Positions 60,283-64,000 of a stretch of DNA of 64,000 nt are shown here, in pieces. Within the stretch, counting starts at the first letter, position 1. Every line of letters starts with the position of its first letter. The stretch is taken from contig CAJNYU010002349.1 in NCBI GenBank assembly GCA_905331475.1, positions 1 through 64,000 on the forward strand. The letters are read 5' to 3'. Below the pieces are notes generated by a model. It did no database searches. It was given only the letters and a program-made list of their open reading frames with translations, and was not told the origin of the DNA. The translations under genes and the position numbers were made by a program. Source of the stretch: Rotaria socialis. Taxonomy: Eukaryota; Rotifera; Eurotatoria; Philodinida; Philodinidae.

Positions 60283-63200
60283 ATGCCTTTTATCGAAGAT
60301 TGGATAACGCATCCGATGACTATCATCAATCGGTTGTATGGTAAAATTTCGTTTTATTCATTGTATGAGAATATTCAGATTGGTTTTACTTAGACAAATC
60401 ACCAAGTACATTTGAAAATGACGTGCGAAATTATTTTCAATCACATATTGATAATCCTGCACTGTATAAAGAAATTCCATCATTAAATGATCATCATGAT
60501 GAATCTCCATTACCATCTGGTTGTCTTGTGCGTTATCGTGCCATGGTACAAGATATGGCTGATGATGAGATTTATTGTAGTAAGTTTTAGTTACTGTTTA
60601 TTAGAACTCTCATTAGGTTGTTTCCGAAGAAACATTGTGCTTGTAATTCTCCACTGAATTTTTTACGACTTCACTCATAGCAATTAAAAGCTTGAAAGTC
60701 AGAAATGATTTTGAAGGTTTCGATCGTAATGAAAAACGGACTATTGTAGGGAGATGCATTTTACACTCGCTCAATGGCTAGCATGAAACGATGTGAGTCG
60801 ATCAAAAAAAAATCATGAATATCAGTTTTTTTGAAGACTTCTCATAGATTTGTATAGTAAACTTATTTATTAGTTATATAAATGATTCGAGTAGTTAGAA
60901 GTTGGAACTAAGAAAAATGTGATAAGCAACAAGGAAATAAAAACAAAACAAAGAAATCATTTCTCTATTAATTAACAATTGTCCAATGGAGCTTATTGAA
61001 ATGAATTATATTTGATGTTAATTTTAGCTCATTACAAAGTTCGATCGAATGATCATCATCGAACTGAAATTGAAAAATCGGCTAAATTCATGGATTTATT
61101 TGTATGTCCTGTAAGTAGAATTTTTGCCATTTATCCGAGACATTTAAAATTCTTTTTGGTCGATTCTATAGCCTGGATACAGTATTGTTGCACAAGAGCC
61201 ACCCAGAGAAAAGTTTGGTTCACGTCAATGTTTTACATGCGTTCCTATTCCAAATGAAAGTCAATGGGTTAAAGATACTTACCAACTTTATTTTGGTGAA
61301 CAAATGACGATGCAAAAACGGTAAACAAGCATATTCGATCCATTTACATGTATTGAAAAACAAAATTTTCATTTATTAGGCCCATTCATGAGCAAGATAA
61401 TGTTCAACAATTACTATCGCCTCTCAAACGATTGAAAGCTAGTGCACCTATGGAAACAACTGATGGTAATTCTGAAGCAGTAACAAAAGTAGAACCGGTA
61501 AAAACAATTGCAAAATCGAGCTGCATGGTTAAGGTAATTTATATAGAAAGGAATATTAGTTCGAAACATTTTCTAGAGAATACTTTTTTTCCCTATAGGT
61601 GTACGATACTGCTGATGATATGATACTGAATACAATGGTAGAATTTATTGGAATTTATTATGATCATAGTGTCATCAAAGCTGATAGTCTTCAAGCACTG
61701 TAAGTCTCCCGAGTTCCATTGAACAGTTATTAACAACACATAATAACTAGTTCTAACCATTTTTGATTAGTATAAACAATCTGCACAAGTATTCATACAA
61801 ACTATTTAGTTGAAAAAAAAAGATTATGAGGCTGGTGTGTAGCGAAAATCGCAGATGAAAGTCTTGTGAATGAGTTTCACATGAATAGTTAGTTGAGAGG
61901 TCGAATAACTCAAGTTTAACTAACCGTGAGCTGGAATTTACCAAATTCTATTCAACTTATACGGAGAAAAGGCAAACAATTTGTTTTTGCTTCACGCAAT
62001 CATTTACTTTCTTTTTCATATATTGTTTAACTTGGAAGAAAGCGTCGAACTTTTAAAGAATCAAAATAAATCTATCATTCATCTTTATTTTAGAATCCTT
62101 TTCATATGTCTAGATTTATCTATTCGTTTCGGGATTCAAATTTGATCTTTCCATAAAATTCTGATATATTGACACCTAAAATTCCTATATTTAGTTGTTC
62201 CAACCTATAAGGCATTAAATCTTGTTTTCTTCCCTTTTAGTAATGAAATGGATCCAGATCAAGTGCCACATGTAAAAACAATTCATTGTATTCAATATAA
62301 AAAATTATCTCATAATAATCCCATACTATATAACTTACCAACTATTGAATCTAGTCAAAGTATATAATTCATTAATTCTATCCATAAAATTTAAATAGAA
62401 AATAAATCTGGTATGTTTAGTTTTACTAGCTCGTCAATACACTCTTTCATTATTCGAATCTATTTTTCCGAATGATAAACTTCTTTGTGAATATCTATTA
62501 TTACATATAATATCACGTATATATGTTCGACAACTATCAGTGGCTTATGGTAAATTATCATTAAATATATCTCATATATCAACTGAACAACTCAGTGGAC
62601 TGGAACAATTACTTCAAACAATTTTACCACTTCATTCACGTTTAGCAATAACAGTAGATACATTAAATACAATGCAATTGATGCCTAATAAAGACGTCGC
62701 CATCGACGATAGTAATGCAAGTCAATTAAAACAAACGCCACTTCAATTACCATTCAATTCACATTTACTTATTGATGAAACAAAAATGGAATGTGGACAA
62801 TTAATAACTCTTGGTAAGAAAACAAAAATCTATGACTATTTACACGTATAACAATCTACTTTTAAAGGCCTTAATAATATAAAGTTACTACAAGATCTTC
62901 TTAATCTACAAACACTTAAATATGAATTTCATGTTTATCAGCTTGATTATGAATGTGACGTACGTTGTTTGATTGTTTCGTCAACGAAGTCAATTTTACC
63001 CTGTGATGTTCATGTTCGTTATCAATCGGAACACGAAGTAAAGGATATTACATTTCCAAATATAGAAAAGGAACAAATTGATAATATTCGTTGTTATTTG
63101 ACATATGTTGGACAACAGCTTGAATTTGATCAAGCAATGAATAATATTTCGTCAGATATTAATACGCATATACAAGAGGATTTTGTCAATATGCGTAAAC

Positions 63201-63413
63201 AAAAATTATTAACAAATCTTGATAATTTTCATCATTTACTTGTACTTGCTAGGTAAGAAGAAAAATCAAGAAGTAATAAAAAATATGTTTATTTTATGTT
63301 CTTTTTCTTTTAGATTAGAAACTTTATCTTATGGTGAAAATGTTTTAACAGAGAATCATTGGAATCAGGCTAAAAGTCTTGAATTTACACGACGTCAACG
63401 TATGAATATCTAG
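60283..63413 (+). CDS. MCMBP: MCM complex-binding protein
   Basis: Multi-exon gene for the nuclear factor that binds MCM3-7 and acts in chromatin unloading and stability of the replicative helicase. The N-terminus MPFIEDWITHPMTII matches MCMBP (MPCGEDWLSHP-like). It is followed by CLVRYRAMVQDMADDEIY, FTCVPIPNESQWVKDTY and, in the C-terminal half, LLCEYLLLHIISRIYVRQ..AYGKLSLNIS, LPFNSHLLIDETKMECGQL, VHVRYQ and IQEDFVNMRKQ..FHHLLVLAR; it ends NHWNQAKSLEFTRRQRMNI. Internal exons join across short introns, except a ~430-bp intron (~60590-61027) and a ~550-bp one near 61700-62240. The ATG at 60283 is preceded directly by CTTTTTATAG|AT, an acceptor-like sequence with no matching donor between it and PSMB1. 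Confidence 0.92.
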
Positions 63414-63866
63414 TTCACTCTTTATTATGATTAGTTTCTTTATTTTGGTTTGTAAATATAAACGAAAAAAAAGATTGTTGAATAGGAGAATTATTAAATT
63501 TATGGTTTCATTTATTTTGGAAAGATTCCTTTAATTGGAAGTCAATCGTATGATATGAGAATTTTTCTGATGAAGACTGAAGTGTATGAAACGTTTCTAA
63601 TACATAGATCATAACGTTAAGTAATACGTCTTGGAGTGCATGCTATCTATATACCGTAGTACACAATAATTTCTATTTCGCTATAGTACGTTTCTATAAA
63701 ATTGAGTCAAACAATTTGTTTGCAGTTAGAAATAAAGTAGAAAGAATCTCTGGTGGAAGGCATTTTAAAAGTATTTTGTTTAATAATCTGAATTCTATTG
63801 TAGCAAAGTCTATTAATCGATATGATAATTATTTATATTTTGTTCTATTTTAGATATAGTTTAAGA
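63414..63866. other. Intergenic region between MCMBP and the last gene
   Basis: No gene seen. It ends with a pyrimidine-rich acceptor TTCTATTTTAG at 63843-63853, 13 bp before the next ATG, fitting a 5'-UTR intron or a trans-splice site. Confidence 0.5.
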
Positions 63867-64000
63867 ATGACAGATGATAAAACACGTTTATCAGTACCAT
63901 CATCAACAGCATCAAATGCCTCGAATGGTGGTACTGCAACTACGAATAGCAATAGCACAAGTAATAGTACATCAAAATCCAGTCAAAAAGATCTGAAGCC
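63867..64000 (+). CDS. Start of a Ser/Thr/Asn-rich protein, cut by the window edge
   Basis: An ATG at 63867 opens a frame that runs to the last base (44 full codons). The N-terminus begins MTDDKTRLSVPSSTASNASNGG and continues as low-complexity Ser/Thr/Asn sequence to SKSSQKDLKP, typical of a disordered tail ahead of a folded domain. The acceptor-like TTTTAG 13 bp upstream supports a real start. Identity cannot be determined from this part. Confidence 0.6.
   Translation, partial: MTDDKTRLSVPSSTASNASNGGTATTNSNSTSNSTSKSSQKDLK

Overview
The window looks like nuclear DNA from a bdelloid rotifer. The basis is combined: very AT-rich sequence; compact genes with many GT-AG introns of about 45-70 bp; an arginine ADP-ribosyltransferase fused to NHL repeats in the form known from bdelloids; a eukaryotic QDE-1/EGO-1-type RNA-dependent RNA polymerase; an FkbM-type methyltransferase relic; and dense small DNA transposons. 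No species is assigned. One run of exactly 100 N (18006-18105) marks a scaffold gap.

Layout. 1-18.9 kb is mostly repeat and transposon territory. It holds a ~91-bp tandem array (1-1200), a cluster of inverted AACC/GGTT motifs (1905-2490), a multi-exon SAM-like gene of transposon-associated type (2.5-6.0 kb), a second tandem array (6.49-7.13 kb), an 8-bp-TSD hAT-type MITE (8284-8409), a nonsense-mutated FkbM methyltransferase whose 5' end lies in the arm of a ~950-bp foldback, an almost complete but broken piggyBac element (11815-13926), a large palindrome (16.6-17.1 kb) and a ~750-bp duplicated segment on both sides of the gap.

19.2-45.8 kb is gene-rich. Two tandem M1 aminopeptidases come first; one has lost every zinc and GAMEN residue, the other keeps them. 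They are followed by the RdRP gene, a secreted Cys-rich protein (minus), a fatty-acid-amide-hydrolase-like amidase (minus) and the ART-NHL fusion gene (minus) with an exceptional 2.6-kb intron.

45.9-51.6 kb is again transposon debris with a third tandem array. From 51.6 kb conserved housekeeping genes run on the plus strand: insulin-degrading enzyme, proteasome beta subunit PSMB1, MCM-binding protein, and the start of an unidentified Ser/Thr-rich protein at the window edge. A family of palindromic elements with CCCAGG ends has inserted repeatedly in and around the insulin-degrading enzyme gene.

The most unusual observation is that the three unrelated-looking tandem arrays have units built like an exon plus an intron: each carries a GTAAG-type donor and a pyrimidine-rich TTTAG/TTAAG acceptor at the spacing of real introns in this window. 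The second is an intact M1 pseudoenzyme next to its active paralogue.
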